Assembly: GCA_963921425.1 (NCBI GenBank)
Contig: OY992839.1
Coordinates: 7,047,409 to 7,111,408, forward strand
Direction of reading: 5' to 3'
Length of the DNA stretch: 64,000 nt
Source: Dryas octopetala
Lineage: Eukaryota; Streptophyta; Magnoliopsida; Rosales; Rosaceae
Each line of letters opens with the position of its first letter. Positions within the stretch are counted from its first letter, which is position 1. The notes beneath the pieces were generated by a model, which did no database searches, was not told the origin of the DNA, and saw only the letters and a program-made list of their open reading frames with translations. This document shows, one piece after another, positions 61,464 through 64,000 of the stretch. The position numbers were made by a program, and so were the translations under genes.

Positions 61464-63340
61464 CACTACACCATTTTCCTCTTAAATCCACTATTGGTTT
61501 ATGTTATCTATTGATGCATTAGCAACTAAAAATTGGTTTGAAGGGTAAATAGCTACTATGCAGTCACTCTTAGGCTGCTGGTTGCAGAGAAAGGGGTGGC
61601 AATGTGGCTACCCAAACCAAATTTTTGGAATGGTGGAGTTTGGAGACCAACACTGCTGACAATTTCTGCCTCCACCAATGTTGCAGGCAGTTGCAAATAG
61701 AGGCTCACCATTTTGCAGATAGTTGGTGTATTGGTGAAGAGCAACTTGGATTAAAAGAATGCCTCCATGTACTTTGGTGACTAAATAATTAATGGATTCA
61801 AAAAGCATTTTCCCACCAAATTAAAATTGCAGCTATTTGAATTGCATTTTTTCAGTTCTGTGCTATTTGCAAATCATTTTAACCCTATTATTTTCAAATG
61901 GTGTTTGCTGAAATTTGTATTGCAGCAAGAATTATGCAAAAAGTCAGACAACATAACAATAAGTCATTTGAATCTTACATTAAAGAAAATAAACAGAAAG
62001 GTACATATTTATATATTTAACCTTAATCTTTACATAGCAGGAATTTCACAAGTGTTCCAAACACTGATTTAACAAAGATCATTACAGGAATATAGGTCAG
62101 CTATCACTCAGCTATCTAGATTACATCACACATTTCCTAATATATTCTACTGATCTCAAAAGACTGGAAGTAGCTTACTCGAACTCAAATCACCCTGCTC
62201 ATGGATTAGCTGACCTCTGATAATGAGCATATAACAAATACATAAATCTGCAAGAGAATCAAAAAATCATATTTCAGAGTTAGAAACATGCCATTATCGA
62301 AGTCAAAAGAGTTGCTCAGCAAACATTAAACCAAATCAAAATGTTTATATAAAAAATCATAAATGAAAATTAAGAAAACTAAATAGAGAAACTCAAACTT
62401 TAAAAACAAAAAACAAAAGACAAAGAAACCTGTTTGTTTTTGGGCTTAGATTGAGTAGATCTTGCAGATTGATGTCGCCAAAAATGGAGGAGGAGAGTCG
62501 CGGCTGTTAGGGTTTCGAACCGCCGCCTAGGGTGGTCATCAAGATGATCTGAAAGCACCCATCAACTCAGAGCGATGAGCAAGTGAAGATGAGAGTGGTT
62601 TGACATACCTCCATCGCCGGAATAATGTAATCGCCGGCAAAAAGGAGGTTTATGTGTGACTTTAAATCATGTCGATGGCTGGGTGTTCGGGTTGACGAAG
62701 ACCAGAGGAGGAAAGATGAGAGGGAGATGAGCGTTTTGGTGGTGGTCTCGTCACCATTGGAGGCCGGACGGAGGTGGAGTCTCCGGAGAAGACTCACGGT
62801 AGAGAAGAGAGAAGTGAGAAGTGAGAAAGAGAGGTGCGGCTGTGTTGAGGAGGAAAAGAGAAAGTGATTGTTGTAGATGGGTTTTTAACATTTTATAATA
62901 AAACCCTAGGTTGCAAAATTACAATTATAACATCTCACACAAAATTTTAATAAAATATGCAGTAGGATACTAGGAAATAAATTTATAATTTTCTAAATAG
63001 ATTTTCAAAAGTTTTGTAATTCCACTATTTTTCCTACGTTTAAGTATAGGTGCAATTGCAAATTCCTGGCAAAATAAAAGGTATAGGTGCAAATTCTAAC
63101 TAAATTTGGTGAACATTCTATTACCTACTCCCACTAATTTTCTATTTTGGTTACCATTTTTGTTTAGCCACTTATTAGTTAACCATTGTACAAATTAGTG
63201 GATCCTAAGATAACTATTAACTCCACCAAAATTTTTAAAAACAACTAAAATATTAATTGGTGACTCAAAAAAATGTCATTTGTCACTAACTTCAATCTAG
63301 TTTCAATTCAAAGTGGCTTTAAGCCATATTTGTTGTAGTG
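61464..63340. mobile_element. Non-autonomous CACTA element
   Basis: Starts CACTACACCATTTTCC and ends with the complement of CACTACAACAAATATGG. Flanked by the 3-bp duplication TAT (61461-61463, 63341-63343), as CACTA elements require. Subterminal ggtgactaaat/ggtgactcaaa motifs occur near both ends. The GC-richer block at about 62450-62870 carries short open frames with no transposase similarity I can recognise; it may be a captured or relict exon. Confidence 0.82.
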
Positions 63341-63343
63341 TAT

Positions 63344-64000
63344 ATAATGAGGAAAGCTTTTTCACATAAGATCTGCTATTGTCACGTACTCTTGCTGCTT
63401 CTAGACTGTCCATTTGGATTACAGAATTCGATGTGCATAAAGGTCCCAATGAGGTGAGTTAAACTCTAGGGCAAAGTGCTAAACAATCTGAATTTATTGG
63501 TACTAATGTTTTGGTAGTAATTACTTATATATGACTAATCTGAATAATTGGATCGCTCAGAAATTGAATGTGGCAAGCTGCACCAAACTAGCAGCTGTGT
63601 CCTAGCATCTATCGCAGCTCCAATATTTCTTTTTATTATATTAGAGGGAATCGAATTTTAAACCTAACCTAATACTAACCATTACCCCACCCATTATCAC
63701 CACTTGGGCTAACCCCAAAGACTTGCAGCTCCAAATTTTTGCTTGAGAATATTATTCAATATAATATATCCAAGAGTTTTGTTATCAATATGTAGCACAT
63801 TGCTTACCACACGTACAATACAAAAATAGGTGCCAACTATAATATACATATGAATGGCAGACCCAGCTGCAATGTTTTATCTTTTGGTCAATTACAAAAT
63901 ACTTATATTAACTATAGTGTCACTTTCAATTTGGAACATGCATGAGTTTTAAAACTTGACAATTAGCTAGGTACACAACTTTTGCTCTATTTGACAATTA
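63344..64000. other. Intergenic to window end
   Basis: AT-rich, no recognised gene or element. Confidence 0.5.

Noticed and set aside
62567-62867. Overlapping frames on both strands, one rich in Arg
   Set aside because: Lie inside the CACTA element; no recognisable protein family, so not called as a gene.

Overview
This is a stretch of plant nuclear DNA, AT-rich, with short GT-AG introns and many small DNA transposons. Gene content (an EFR/Xa21-type receptor kinase, a GH95 fucosidase, REV1 with 23 exons, a PIP-type peptide, a plant basic secretory protein) marks it as a flowering plant, almost certainly a eudicot. A woody rosid such as Rosaceae is my guess from general resemblance, not something the sequence proves.

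Layout. 1-13 kb: the 3'-truncated LRR receptor kinase (minus strand), a decayed clade-D PP2C pseudogene, an intact SWIM zinc-finger gene (SSN2/SWS1-like, 5 exons including one of 22 nt), a 2.0 kb non-autonomous hAT element, a 0.73 kb fold-back element, and a 5' fragment of a second receptor kinase. 13.8-19.8 kb: a complete 10-exon GH95 alpha-L-fucosidase gene (837 aa, minus). 21.3-27.6 kb: a small GRF zinc-finger/coiled-coil gene and an intronless 532-aa gene I do not recognise. 28-33 kb: a transposon-rich block with a second, larger copy of the hAT element, a nested TAGGGGTGG-type hAT element and four copies of one MITE family, each with a perfect 9-bp target duplication. 33-39.3 kb: a LYR-motif gene and a bHLH113-like transcription factor gene. 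41.4-51.5 kb: a complete REV1 translesion polymerase gene (1121 aa). 51.5-64 kb: Tourist-like elements, a secreted PIP-like peptide gene, a basic secretory protease-like gene with a GC-AG intron, and a non-autonomous CACTA element.

The genes do not form one pathway. They include a pattern-recognition receptor and a danger-peptide gene, two DNA-repair genes (the SWIM-protein homologue and REV1), one cell-wall xyloglucan trimming enzyme and one apoplastic metalloprotease-like protein. Two adjacent pairs (PP2C/SSN2 and LYR/bHLH113) match gene neighbours I remember from Arabidopsis (At4g33920/At4g33925 and At3g19508/At3g19500). That suggests ancestral microsynteny, but I could not check it.

Exon models were built by hand from splice sites, frame continuity and family resemblance. 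All multi-exon models keep frame throughout. I saw no CRISPR array, rRNA, convincing tRNA or bacterial operon, and no clearly new multigene system. The most unusual material is the MITE cluster and the hAT pair.
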